From Streptomyces sp. XD-27 (GTDB taxonomy: Bacteria > Actinomycetota > Actinomycetes > Streptomycetales > Streptomycetaceae), in the NCBI RefSeq assembly GCF_030553055.1, contig NZ_CP130713.1, forward strand, positions 1,116,001 to 1,180,000: a stretch of DNA of 64,000 nt, read 5' to 3'. Both the position numbers and the translations under genes were made by a program. The notes beneath the pieces were generated by a model. The model did not search any database. It was not told the DNA's origin and saw only the letters and a list, made by a program, of their open reading frames with translations. Shown piece by piece: positions 47,326 through 56,369 of this stretch (position 1 is its first letter; each line of letters starts with the position of its first letter).

Positions 47326-47577
47326 TCAGCGGGTTTCGACCTTCAGGCCGCCGAACATGGCGCTGCGGTTGCGGGCCAGGAACTCGTGGGGGAAGCCGAG
47401 GTCGATGGCGCTGGCCTCGTCCAGGCGGGCCAGGTGAGCGGCATCGAATGCGACGTCCAGGGCACCGAGGTTGTCCTCCAGCTGCGCCGAGGTCCGGGCG
47501 CCGACGATCGGTGCCGTCACGTCGGGGTTCTGCAGGGTCCAGGCGAGGGCGACCGCCACCCCCTCCCTCCTGACCGA
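47326..47577 (-). pseudogene. aldo/keto reductase C-terminal fragment
   Basis: About 83 codons: V-A-L-A-W-T-L-Q-N-P-D-V-T-A-P-I-V-G-A-R-T and the C-terminal helix L-E-D-N-L-G-A-L-D-V. These are the cofactor-binding end of aldo/keto reductases. The barrel with the catalytic Tyr/Lys is missing; the DNA upstream is unrelated. Confidence 0.75.
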
Positions 47578-47659
47578 GATCGCGGGCGGGATGAGGGATA
47601 CGGCGTACAGCCTCGCGGCCGACCCGACGTACGGACTCGTCCTGCTGCTGCCCCCGGCC

Positions 47660-47786
47660 GTCCGACGTCACCGGCGGGATGAAGCTGGTCTGGCTCGCGT
47701 TCGCCGTGATGGCCCCCTTCTTCGGGAGCCTGCTCTGGTTCCTCGTCGGTCGCCGCGACGCCCAGCGCCGGGCAGGCATCGCCTGA
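47660..47786 (+). pseudogene. PLDc_N-type membrane protein C-terminal fragment
   Basis: About 40 codons ending V-M-A-P-F-F-G-S-L-L-W-F-L-V-G-R-R-D-A. This is the second transmembrane helix of small phospholipase-D-N-terminal-like (PLDc_N) proteins. The first helix is lost at the junction with the aldo/keto reductase fragment. Confidence 0.5.
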
Positions 47787-47822
47787 TTCCAAAAGTGCCA
47801 TCGACGGTGCCTGGGCCGTAGG

Positions 47823-48335
47823 TCAGGGGCGCGGGCACACTTCCGTGGTGGGTTCCCCGCCTTCTGGGCGGTGCAGTCTGACTCGTGTGTCCTGCGGCTT
47901 GGTGCCGTGTGTGGTGGCGGCGGCGTCGGCGGCGGTGCAGACGAGCTGGTGGAGGGCGGTGCGGTTGGCTGTCCAGCCGGGCGGTAGGTGCACGTCGGCC
48001 GTGCTCGGTTGCGGTGTGACGGCGGCCGGTGCGGGGGTGCCTGGTGGGATGAGGCTGACCAGGCCGCGGGTGCGCTCGGCCCGGTCGGGGCCGGCCACGA
48101 GCCGGTCCATGGCCGCCTGGAGGGTGCTGGGGCGTTTGTCGAGGCGGGAGACGCGTTCGAGGCCGAGGGGCGAGGAGAAGTAGACGTGCACGGTGGCGGC
48201 CGGGCGGCCTTGCGTCCGGCGCAGTCCGGAGGCGGGAGCTCCTGCACGGGCGGGGCCCGTGTCGTCGATGCCGCAGGCGGTCAGGGACGCCAGGCACAGG
48301 GCGAGTAGCGGCGCGCACGCCGCGCGGGGCCTCAC
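47823..48335 (-). CDS. GerMN-domain lipoprotein
   Basis: A 170-residue lipoprotein with lipobox L-T-A-C (Cys21). The GerMN-like domain is seen as V-H-V-Y-F-S-S-P, then A-A-M-D-R-L-V-A-G-P, R-G-L-V-S-L-I-P-P-G-T and V-C-T-A-A-D. Its start overlaps the sensor kinase stop by 4 bp, so it is the third gene of a regulator-kinase-lipoprotein operon. In the related Streptomyces CseABC system a lipoprotein modulates the cell-envelope signal. A similar role is inferred. Confidence 0.8.
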   Translation of the reverse strand: MRPRAACAPLLALCLASLTACGIDDTGPARAGAPASGLRRTQGRPAATVHVYFSSPLGLERVSRLDKRPSTLQAAMDRLVAGPDRAERTRGLVSLIPPGTPAPAAVTPQPSTADVHLPPGWTANRTALHQLVCTAADAAATTHGTKPQDTRVRLHRPEGGEPTTEVCPRP

Positions 48336-49783
48336 GCCGGCTCCTGAGGCAGCGTGAGGGTGAAGACCGCTCCTCCGCCTGGCGCGTTGGCGGCGGTGAG
48401 GGTGCCGCCGTGCAGGCGCGCGTTCTCGGCGGCGATGGCGAGGCCCAGGCCGCTGCCCTCGCTGCGGGTGCGGGCCGCGTCACCCTTGGTGAAGCGGTCG
48501 AAGACGTGGGGCAGGGTGTCCTCCGGGATGCCGGGGCCGCCGTCGGTGACGGTGAGGATGAGGCGGTCATCCTGGGTCCGGGCCCGGACGTCCACCGGTA
48601 CGGACGGGCCGCCGTGGCGCAGGGCGTTGCCGATGAGGTTGGCGAGGACGACATCGATGCGCCGGGGGTCGAGACGGGCGCGCAGCCCCTGCGGCACGTC
48701 GACGCCGACCCGGTCCTGCCAGTGCCGCAGGCCGAGCGTCTTGCGGACGAGTTCGCCGATGTCGATCTCGTCGAGGTCCAGGGCGGCGGCACCCGCGTCG
48801 AACCGGGAGATCTCCATGAGGTCCTCGACCATGCGGCCGAGCTTGTTCGTCTCGTCGGCGACCAGTTCCAGCGCCTCGGCGGTCTCCGGGGCCAGCCGCC
48901 CCGAGCCGGCGTCCTCGTTCAGGACGCCGGTGACGGCGGTCATCGCGGCGAGGGGTGTGCGCAGTTCGTGGGAGACGTCCGCGGCGAAACGGCGCGCTCT
49001 GCTCTCCATGGCACGCAGCGTGGCCGCGTCGGCCTGGAGTGTGGCGGCCATGGTGTTGAACGTACGGCCGAGGTCGGCGAGTTCGTCGTCGCCGGTGACG
49101 CGGATCCGGGTGTCGAGGGCGCCGGCGGTCATGTTCTCGGCGGCCGAGCGCAGCTGCCGTACCGGGCGCAGGACGCGGCGGGCCGCGAGCAGCGCCGGGA
49201 CGAGGGCCAGCAGTACGACGGGCAGTGCGCCGGCACGTGCGGCGGAGAGGAGGGTGGCGACGTCCCGTTCCTCTTCGGTGAGCGAGAAGGACGCGTAGAC
49301 GACCAGCCCAGACGGCTCGGAGGGGCGGTCCTCGCGGGTGACCGGCAGAGCGAGTGCCAGCCAGGGTTCCCCGGCATGGTGGAAACGCTGGACGACGGCG
49401 GTGTGCGCCGAGGAGGCGGCGTGCCGCAAGGGCGCGGGAAGGACGGGGGCGGGAAGGACGGGGGCGGGCCCCGCGGCGGAGACGAGGGCGCCGCCGCGGT
49501 AGGCGGCCGCGGTGCGCCAGTCCTCCCGGAAGCCGCCGCCCCGGTCGAGCTGGAGCGCAAGGGTGCGCAGGTCCGTCTCGGCGGGCGCGAACGGCAGATC
49601 GGGGGCCAGGGAGCCGATCTGGGCGCGTAGTTCGTGCATGGCGCTGTCCCGGGTGCGGTCCAGGATGGCCGCCCGTGCCTGGCGGAAGGTGAGGGCGGCG
49701 GCCGTGAGCGCGCTGAGGGCTGACACCAGGAGGAAGACGACGACGAGGCGGGTGCGCAGGCCCCGCGGGAGGAGGCGTCTCAC
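48332..49783 (-). CDS. sensor histidine kinase, CseC/AfsQ2-like
   Basis: A 483-residue membrane kinase. Helices at about residues 9-30 and 165-185 flank an extracytoplasmic sensor domain. HAMP follows at about 185-240, then the HisKA domain with the phospho-accepting His in D-V-S-H-E-L-R-T-P, and the ATPase domain with N-L-I-G-N-A-L-R-H, D-G-G-P-G-I-P and G-S-G-L-G-L-A-I. The GTG start at 49783 overlaps the regulator stop (GTGA), which marks tight coupling. The sensor domain carries a doubled P-A-P-V-L motif from a 14-bp repeat. Likely monitors cell-envelope stress, judging by relatives. Confidence 0.85.
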   Translation of the reverse strand: MRRLLPRGLRTRLVVVFLLVSALSALTAAALTFRQARAAILDRTRDSAMHELRAQIGSLAPDLPFAPAETDLRTLALQLDRGGGFREDWRTAAAYRGGALVSAAGPAPVLPAPVLPAPLRHAASSAHTAVVQRFHHAGEPWLALALPVTREDRPSEPSGLVVYASFSLTEEERDVATLLSAARAGALPVVLLALVPALLAARRVLRPVRQLRSAAENMTAGALDTRIRVTGDDELADLGRTFNTMAATLQADAATLRAMESRARRFAADVSHELRTPLAAMTAVTGVLNEDAGSGRLAPETAEALELVADETNKLGRMVEDLMEISRFDAGAAALDLDEIDIGELVRKTLGLRHWQDRVGVDVPQGLRARLDPRRIDVVLANLIGNALRHGGPSVPVDVRARTQDDRLILTVTDGGPGIPEDTLPHVFDRFTKGDAARTRSEGSGLGLAIAAENARLHGGTLTAANAPGGGAVFTLTLPQEPA

Positions 49784-50472
49784 AGCGGCCCGAAGCGGTA
49801 GCCGAAGCCGCGCACGGTCTGGATGTAGCGTGGCTTGCGCTGGTCGTCCTCGATCTTGGCGCGCAGCCGTTTCACGCACGCGTCGACGAGTCGCGCGTCG
49901 CCGTAGTAGCTGTGTTCCCAGACCTGTTCGAGGAGTTGCTGACGGCTGTAGGTCTGCCCTGGGGAGGCCGACAGGAAGAGCAGGAGCTTCAGCTCGGAGG
50001 GGGCGAGGGTGAGTTGCCTGCCGTGCTTGCACACGCGCACCGCGATCCCGTCGATCTCCAGATCACCGTAGACCAGGGGCTGGTCGCGGTGGCCGGGGCG
50101 GGGCTGCGAGGGTGCCAGGCGGCGCATCACCGCGCGCATGCGCGCTTCGATGACCTCGCTGCTCGCGGGTTTGACGATGTAGTCGTCGGCGCCCGCCTCC
50201 AGGCCCACCACGACGTCGATGTCGTCACCGCGGGCCGAGAGGATCACGATGGGCACCTGGCTGGTCTCACGGATGCGCCGGCACACCTCCAGGCCGCTCA
50301 TGCCGGGCAGCATCAGATCGAGCAGCACGATGTCCGGCGCGAACGGTGCGAGCGATGCCAGACCGTCCTCGCCCGTGGCGACTCCCTCCGTCTCGTGACC
50401 GTAGCGGTGCAATCCCAGCGTGACGCCACGGCGCACGCCGGGATCGTCCTCGATCAACAGGACGCGCGTCAT
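49780..50472 (-). CDS. response regulator, OmpR family (CseB/AfsQ1-like)
   Basis: A 230-residue regulator: receiver domain (phospho-Asp52 in I-V-L-L-D-L-M-L-P-G, conserved Lys in Y-I-V-K-P) and C-terminal winged helix (S-E-L-K-L-L-L-F-L, then R-L-V-D-A-C-V-K-R-L-R-A-K-I). ATG 50472 begins the typical M-T-R-V-L-L-I-E-D-D. It precedes the kinase with a 4-bp overlap. The conserved D-D-I-D-V-V-V-G-L-E-A-G-A-D-D is close to CseB and AfsQ1; no sigE or sigQ gene is next to it here. Confidence 0.88.
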   Translation of the reverse strand: MTRVLLIEDDPGVRRGVTLGLHRYGHETEGVATGEDGLASLAPFAPDIVLLDLMLPGMSGLEVCRRIRETSQVPIVILSARGDDIDVVVGLEAGADDYIVKPASSEVIEARMRAVMRRLAPSQPRPGHRDQPLVYGDLEIDGIAVRVCKHGRQLTLAPSELKLLLFLSASPGQTYSRQQLLEQVWEHSYYGDARLVDACVKRLRAKIEDDQRKPRYIQTVRGFGYRFGPL

Positions 50473-50566
50473 GGGCCGGCCTCTCCTCTCACTCGTCGAT
50501 AAATCCACCCCCTATAGCACCTCAAAATGGCGAATACCAGCTGAACGTGCACACGCAGACGGCGCG

Positions 50567-51169
50567 TCAGCCGGTCGTCGGCGGCGCCTCCACTGGGATA
50601 GCCGTGCCGGTCTCGTCGCACCTGACCCTCCATGGCTCTCCGGGCTCTCCCGACTCGTAGACGCGCACGACAACATCGGCAGGCCGTCTTCCGCCCGGGA
50701 TCCCCGGTGCCGCGGCGCCCGTGCACACCAGCTGGTTCACCGCCACGCCGTCCAGCTCCACCACGAGCCACGGCAGGTACAGGTCCACCGCTCCGGGGCC
50801 CGCTGCTGTGGCCCGGACCTTATGCCTCCCGGCCGGCAGCGCGGTGACGAGCCCGCGGTTCCGCTCGTTGCGGGTCGGCCCGGCCAGCAGCTCGTCCAGC
50901 GCTGCCTGCGGCCCCGCTCCGGCGGACGCGGCGCGGGCGACGGGCCAGGCCCCGTTCGGGGCGACGAAGTACACCCGCACCCAGCGGGCGGCGCCGACCG
51001 TACGCCCTCCGCCGGCCGGCGCGCCCGACGACTCCGGCCGGGTGTCGGGGACACCGCAGCAGGCGAGCGCCCAGGAGGCGAGCAGCACCGCCACGGGCCG
51101 CGCCTTCCGCACCACGCCCCTCCGCGCCCTTCCCGGCCCGCTCGGCCCGTGTGCACCCTTCATCGGCAT
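50567..51169 (-). CDS. second GerMN-domain lipoprotein
   Basis: A 200-residue lipoprotein with a lipobox in the W-A-L-A-C-C-G segment (about Cys37). It has the same domain pattern as the other lipoprotein: V-R-V-Y-F-V-A-P, A-A-L-D-E-L-L-A-G-P-T, R-G-L-V-T-A-L-P-A-G and N-Q-L-V-C-T. Two start codons, 51169 and 51163, are adjacent. It lies 95 bp upstream of the regulator gene on the same strand, so the two-component system is bracketed by paralogous lipoproteins. Confidence 0.8.
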   Translation of the reverse strand: MPMKGAHGPSGPGRARRGVVRKARPVAVLLASWALACCGVPDTRPESSGAPAGGGRTVGAARWVRVYFVAPNGAWPVARAASAGAGPQAALDELLAGPTRNERNRGLVTALPAGRHKVRATAAGPGAVDLYLPWLVVELDGVAVNQLVCTGAAAPGIPGGRRPADVVVRVYESGEPGEPWRVRCDETGTAIPVEAPPTTG

Positions 51170-51216
51170 GCGCCCAGTCTCCCCGCACGCCGCCCGGGCT
51201 CCGCACACCCCGGGTC

Positions 51217-51900
51217 TTACGGCGCCGTCAGCCGCTCGATGTCCACCGTCCCCGCACCGGGCTGCGGTCGCGGTACGGCCACCCACACGCCCGCCGCCAC
51301 GGCGAGGGCGGCGGCGAGCGCCAGCAGGCCCCGGCGCCCGGTCGCCCACCTCGCCCGGAACCGAACCAGGTCCTCCACCCCGGCCTTCGTCAGCCGGGCG
51401 GCCAGCAGCGACACCCCGATGGCCACGGCGGTGCGCCACCACCCGCCGATCCCGAACACCGTCTGCGGCAGCAACAGGTACACCGGCCAGCGCCACAGGT
51501 ACAGGCTGTAGGACAGCTCCCCGAGCCGGCGAGGGACGGCGCTGCCGGCGAGCCGGCCGGCGTGTCCGTCCGGCGCATGGGCGAGAAGGGCGATCAGTAC
51601 GGCGGCGGCCAAGGAGTGCGCGAACAGCCCGCCCCGGAAAAGGCCGGGCGCGTTCTGACCATCCGCCAGAACGCATGCGGCGCCGATGCCGCACGCCAGC
51701 ACAGCGCACACTCCGTCCGCAGTGCGCCCCGATACGCGGGCGACCATACGCCGGACCGACGCCGTAGCCGCCAGCGCACCGAGCAGTAGGGCGAACGCCC
51801 GGGTATCGGTGCCCTCGTAAGCGCGCGCCTGCGCCGCGACCCACGGCGCGTCTTCAAGCGCGAAGAGCAGCACGGACGCCGCCCCGAACAGCCGGGGGGG
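51217..51900 (-). pseudogene. acyltransferase-3 family protein, C-terminal half
   Basis: About 225 codons with five or six hydrophobic helices. They include the D-T-R-A-F-A-L-L-L-G-A-L-A, G-E-L-S-Y-S-L-Y-L-W-R-W-P-V-Y and C-terminal basic-tail segments of OafA/YrhL-type membrane O-acyltransferases. The N-terminal half with the catalytic His is gone and is replaced by an SGNH fragment in another frame. The junction lies at a run of seven G (51894-51900). Confidence 0.7.
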
Positions 51901-52346
51901 AAGCCGTAGGTTTTGCCGAGCTGTTCCGTGAACCACTTGGCGAAGGCGGCCGAACCCTGCTGGCAGGAGTGGATGCCGTCGGAGGCGCGCTGGGCCTTCC
52001 CGGCCTTGGGGTCGGTGCCCCACAGCGCGGAGGCGTCGACGAACCGGACCTTGCCGCCACTGCGGTCGGCAACCTGCTTGGCTGCCTTCGGCGCGCTCGC
52101 AATCGCGCTCTCGTACTTCTTGTAAAAATCGTCGATCTTGAACGGCGGGGCCGAAACGATCACCAGCTCGGCGCCCGCCCGCTGCGCGGTCCTCACAAGC
52201 TTCTCGTACGAGGCCCGCTGCTGGTCAGCGCTGCCCCAGTCGTAGGTGGTGACCTGGTAAGCGATCACGTCCGGGCGGAAGGACTTGATGTTCTTCGCGA
52301 GGTCCTCAGGCAAACAGCGCACAGAGACGATCGACCGGGCGGTCAT
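51890..52346 (-). pseudogene. SGNH domain fragment of an acyltransferase
   Basis: About 150 codons: R-P-D-V-I-A-Y-Q-V-T-T-Y-D-W-G-S, L-V-I-V-S-A-P-P-F-K and D-G-I-H-S-C-Q-Q-G-S-A-A-F-A-K-W-F. This is the later two-thirds of the SGNH hydrolase domain that is normally fused after OafA-type membrane domains. The GDS block is missing. It lies before the membrane fragment, opposite to the natural order. The 52347-52599 gap has no gene. Confidence 0.65.
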
Positions 52347-52599
52347 CTACCGGTCACACAATGAGCCACGAGCAGTCACACAGCGACGGCCCCCCAGCCG
52401 CTAGTTTTCCACCACGGCCGCACCCACTGCTGAGGCGTTCCACACAGCCGGCACACATCCGGGGGAACGAAGCGAGGCGCGATTCCGCCTCCCTTCTTCG
52501 GCTACCCGCATCTGCAGCGGTCGAGCTCCTGCGCGTCTGAAAGGCGGACGGGCGCGGCCTCCCCCACACAACTCCTGCTCAAAGAAAGCGAAGACGGAC

Positions 52600-53541
52600 A
52601 TGACCATACCCGTCACCACCACCCCTGCACACAAGGCGCCGCGCCGAACGGGAAGGCTCGCCGCCGTACTTGTGGCATCCACCCTCATCGCCGCGCCGCT
52701 GCTGGCCGGCACGGCGGCGCCTGCCATGGCCGAGGACGGCAACACCTACCTCAAGACCGAACAGGAAGTCTTCGACTTCATCAGCAGGAGTGCGCCCCTG
52801 AACCAGAAGGAAGCCATCAAGGGCTACCCGGCCAGCGGCCAGGACTCGCAGAAGATCAAGCTCGCCGACGTCGAGAAGGTCTACCCGCACGACCAGGCGC
52901 TCAAGGACGTGCCGACCGTGCTGGGCACCGGGTTCGACCTCCCGGGGAGCATCCCCACCGAGGGGCCCGACATCCGCAACAGCAGCAGCGACGACAAGGA
53001 ACCCTGGCTGAGCAACCAGGACGCCAAGGCGATGTGCGGCCAGCCCAGCGAGAAGCCCGACGGCGAGCCGATGCCCTGCGGCTTCGTCGGCGTACTCGAC
53101 ACGGCGTACCCGAAGATGCTGGGCGGGTCGGCGGTCATGGGTAAGGCGCAGTTCGACTACACGACCCAGGCCACGGTCGGCCAGGACACCAGCCAGACCA
53201 GCGGCTGGTCCGTCGGCGGAAAGGTCAGCTCAGAACTGACGGAGGGCGCCGACAAGGCCGGCACGGAGCTCAACTTCACCTACAGCGAGTCGACCACCAC
53301 CACCAACAAGTGGACGACCATGACCCAGCAGACCAACAAGTACGACGTCCCGGACGGCGTATCAGGGTGGGTCGAGGGACGCGCCAACGGCGGCTGGTAC
53401 ATCGGGTACACCGTCTACAAGCTCGACTTCGTCGACGGCAACGGCAACGAGAAGCAGAAGATGGTCCTCATACCGGCACGCGTCCTGATCCAGGCACCCG
53501 GCAACTCGGTTCCGATGACGTTCGTCAAACGCCAGGGATAA
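52600..53541 (+). CDS. secreted protein resembling aerolysin/ETX-MTX2 pore formers
   Basis: A 313-residue exported protein. A long signal peptide ends A-M-A about residue 44. Residues 45-150 are unremarkable and contain two cysteines (C-G-Q-P, M-P-C-G-F) that may form a disulfide. From about residue 185 a strand-rich region of alternating Ser/Thr and hydrophobic residues appears: T-T-Q-A-T-V-G-Q-D-T-S-Q-T-S-G-W-S-V-G, then S-E-S-T-T-T-T-N-K-W-T-T-M-T-Q-Q-T. This is the look of the transmembrane-hairpin and oligomerisation domain in aerolysin-type toxins. The call is structural inference from pattern; the receptor-binding part is not recognisable. GC-rich repeats follow the gene. Confidence 0.55.
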   Translation: MTIPVTTTPAHKAPRRTGRLAAVLVASTLIAAPLLAGTAAPAMAEDGNTYLKTEQEVFDFISRSAPLNQKEAIKGYPASGQDSQKIKLADVEKVYPHDQALKDVPTVLGTGFDLPGSIPTEGPDIRNSSSDDKEPWLSNQDAKAMCGQPSEKPDGEPMPCGFVGVLDTAYPKMLGGSAVMGKAQFDYTTQATVGQDTSQTSGWSVGGKVSSELTEGADKAGTELNFTYSESTTTTNKWTTMTQQTNKYDVPDGVSGWVEGRANGGWYIGYTVYKLDFVDGNGNEKQKMVLIPARVLIQAPGNSVPMTFVKRQG

Positions 53542-53581
53542 ACAGGGATAGAGCAGCGCACAATCCCCTGCCACCACCTGG

Positions 53582-53634
53582 GGCCCCGGCGGCGCGCAGC
53601 GCGCACGCGGCCGGGGCCGGGGCCGGGGCCGGCC
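53582..53634. terminator. GC-rich hairpin with GGGGCC repeats
   Basis: GGCCCCGGC at 53582-53590 pairs with GCCGGGGCC at 53610-53618, and the right arm runs into three tandem GGGGCC units. It is placed 40 bp after the secreted-protein stop and probably terminates it. Confidence 0.6.
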
Positions 53635-53691
53635 GACAAGTCCCGCACGTCTCGGCCACGCGGCCCGGCCAGGACAGCGCAGCTCACCGCG

Positions 53692-55735
53692 TTGGCGGCG
53701 CCGAACGCGTCCTCGTCCGTGCGGCGCGAACCGAAACGCTTCCGTGGGTGGCGGCACCACCCATGGCACGCGCTCGACGCCCGAACGGAGGTCCTCACCG
53801 CTCTCGGTGTCTCCGGCGATCCCGACGTACCGCGTCTGATGGCACGGCTGCGGGAGCTCCGGGACCGTCACACTGACGACGACACCGATACCGACACCGA
53901 CGTGCCGGACAGCCTGAGGGCGGAGGCGCTACTGGTCTACCAGTCCCTGGCGCGGCGTCTGACGCACCGTTCGGCAGACGCAACCCAGACGGCGGTGGAG
54001 AAGCAGATCCGCAACGAGTTCCGGTACGAGGACCTCGTCCTGACCGACCAGGGCTGGAAGGAGTCCGGCAAGTGCTTTCAGGGACCTGCGATCCTGCGCG
54101 GGTTCCGTCCCTTCACCCTGACCGGCGCGGACGTCGACCCTCTGTGGCAGGTGCTGGGTATCTCCGAACCCGGGCTCGACGACCTCATCGACGTACTGAA
54201 GGAGATCTCCGCGACCGGTGCGGCACCTGACGCCGAGCACGAAAGAGTCATGCTCGACGCTCTACGCCGCCTGCGGGACGTGATCTCCTCCGACGACAAG
54301 CCAATGTCGCCGGGGCTGCGGAGCAGGCTGCGGAGTCTGCCGTTGTGGACCACGACCGGCTGGGTCAAAGGCAAGGGCCGATCGGTGTTCGCCGTGGCCG
54401 ACTCCGGGGTCGCGCGGGTCTTGGCGGGCCGTCTGCCCCTGTGGAAGCCAGGAGGGAACGTGCAGCAGTTCACGGCACTGTTCGCACGGATGCACGTCAC
54501 GCCCCTGGACGTTGCGGGCGCCCAGGTCACGTACGGGACCGGAGGCGTAGACGGGGCCGGGGACGCAGCCCTGGACCAGCCGGCCGACGCGAGCCTCACG
54601 GAGGACTTCCGGCGGGGAGTCGCCGCTCTCCAGGACCTCCTGGTACGCGACGAGCCCGGGACGGCGGAGGCTTTCACCGGCTGGACCTGGCTGGCGGGAC
54701 TGGAGGTCCGGCTGCTCCCCGGCCTGCGGATCCGCCTCGATCCGGGAGACACGTTACGAGCTCATCGAGCTCCCCGTCGACGCGCAGATCGACCGCGGCC
54801 GCAACACGCTGTTCCTGCACTCGCACACGGCGCTGACCACCAAGGCGGGTGCGGGCGCGGCCATCGCCGCCCACTTCGCGGAAGAACGGTCTCGCGCAGG
54901 CCACAGCTGGCGGGACGTTTGGGAGGAACACCTGGTGGAGACAGGGGCCGGAACCGCGCTCACATCGGCAGGGCAGCGGGACCGCGAGGAACGGCAGCGG
55001 CTCGCCGAAGAACTGCGCCGACGTGCTCAGCGGGCTCCCGCCCCGCCGATGCCGAACGGGAAGCCGGCCCCTCAGCGGGGGCACGGGCTCCCGCCCGGCT
55101 ATCCCCGTTGACTCGACCGGCATCATCCCGCCGCCCCGCACTGGTTCAGCTCCCGCTGCCGCGCCCTCGCCCGGAAGCCCCGGACCTGGCACCCAGTCCG
55201 GCCCGCAGCACGCGCCGGTCGTGCGCCCCTGGTAGACGCGGTCGACTTCGACGTGCTGCCCGGCAAGGTCACCCGCACTGGAACGCCGTCCACACCGGGC
55301 AGCGCCCCTGCCCGTACGCCGGGGACGGCGGGGCCTTCGCCCCGCCGACACGGGATCTCACTCCCCCAACCCAGGCCCGGAGGGGCCCCGCCCCGCAGCC
55401 ATGCCTCACCGCTCGGCTACGCAGACCACCACAAGGAGGAGCTCGTCATCCAGGCGCTCCGCCGGATCCTGCAAAAGCAGGGTGTCGAGCTGTACGACCA
55501 GCGGGGTGCGTCGGGGGTGGGCGCCGACGCATACGACTCGACCGGGCGCTATTACGAGATCAAGGCCCACGGGCGTACTGTTCCGGGCGAGCTGACCCTG
55601 ACGCGTTCGGAGTTTGTAAGGGCCTGATCTGAGGGCGACAACTACACGCTCGTGATCGCCTCACACCTGGAGAAGGGCGCCGGCAAGCCGACCCTCCGCA
55701 TCCGCTTCGAGATGGGTCAGCGCCGACGCCCTATT
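53692..55735 (+). pseudogene. large DUF3883/sacsin-type protein, several lesions
   Basis: The first frame (to about 54750) gives a helical middle region. A second (about 54748-55110) continues Y-E-L-I-E-L-P-V-D-A, T-L-F-L-H-S-H-T-A-L and a Gln/Arg-rich tail. A third (55420-55626) holds a DUF3883 nuclease-like domain: E-L-V-I-Q-A-L-R-R-I-L, Y-Y-E-I-K-A-H-G-R-T-V-P-G, L-T-R-S-E-F. A TGA at 55625-55627 is followed in the same frame by S-E-G-D-N-Y-T-L-V-I, the expected continuation. Intact relatives have an N-terminal HSP90-like ATPase; it is absent here. At least two frameshifts and one nonsense change. Confidence 0.55.
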
Positions 55736-55739
55736 CCTG

Positions 55740-56369
55740 GAGCGACCTGGTGGCCAGCAGGGCGCCGGCGATGACCTGTGCACTGATGGGTAAGGGCGCA
55801 GGCGAGAACTGCACAGCCCGCGGTGCGGAACACGGTCCGGGGACCCCCTCGCCGAAGGCACTCCCGGAGCTACCCAACAGGCTGCACCCGCTGCGGGGCC
55901 GGTCCGGATGGCGCTTCAGTCGATGACCTTGAGCTCCTCCATGGCGGGATGGAACATCACGCGGCGGAGAAGCGGAGCAAGAATTTGCCCCATCGTCCGC
56001 AGCGATGGAACAGGTCCCTCGCCATGTGGCAGAAGCCGTTGCTACACGGAGGCGTACACCGCATCGCTGGTCCGAGCCGGTGACGCCCCGTCGTGAACGC
56101 TCTACGCATAGCCACGCCAAGCCAGCCCGATCAAGCGGCCCCCGGTGGTCGGCATGCCGTCGAGGTACACGGTCAGCTCCGATAGGTCCTGTGACCGATC
56201 CGGCAGCGACCCATCGGACAGGCCCTGATCCCCAGCGCGGAAACCTCCCCGGACCTCGCCCGAGTAGCCATGAACAGTCGGCCGCGCCGGGCAGCGGGTG
56301 ACGGGCCGCCGGCACCGTGCCTCAAGCCCCTCATCACGTCCATGTCCGGCACCTGCCCACTCCGATCCC
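55740..56369. other. gap without recognisable gene
   Basis: 630 bp between the DUF3883 remnant and the Gfo/Idh/MocA gene. Several short frames exist, but none shows family motifs or consistent codon bias. It is probably debris of the rearrangement. Confidence 0.45.

Noticed and set aside
53609..53634. Short GGGGCC tandem as an expandable repeat or origin element
   Set aside because: Only three units in a GC-rich genome; more simply the right side of a terminator hairpin.
55823..56369. Short plus- and minus-strand frames between the DUF3883 remnant and the sugar oxidoreductase
   Set aside because: None has a ribosome site together with consistent codon bias, and I could not match any to a family.
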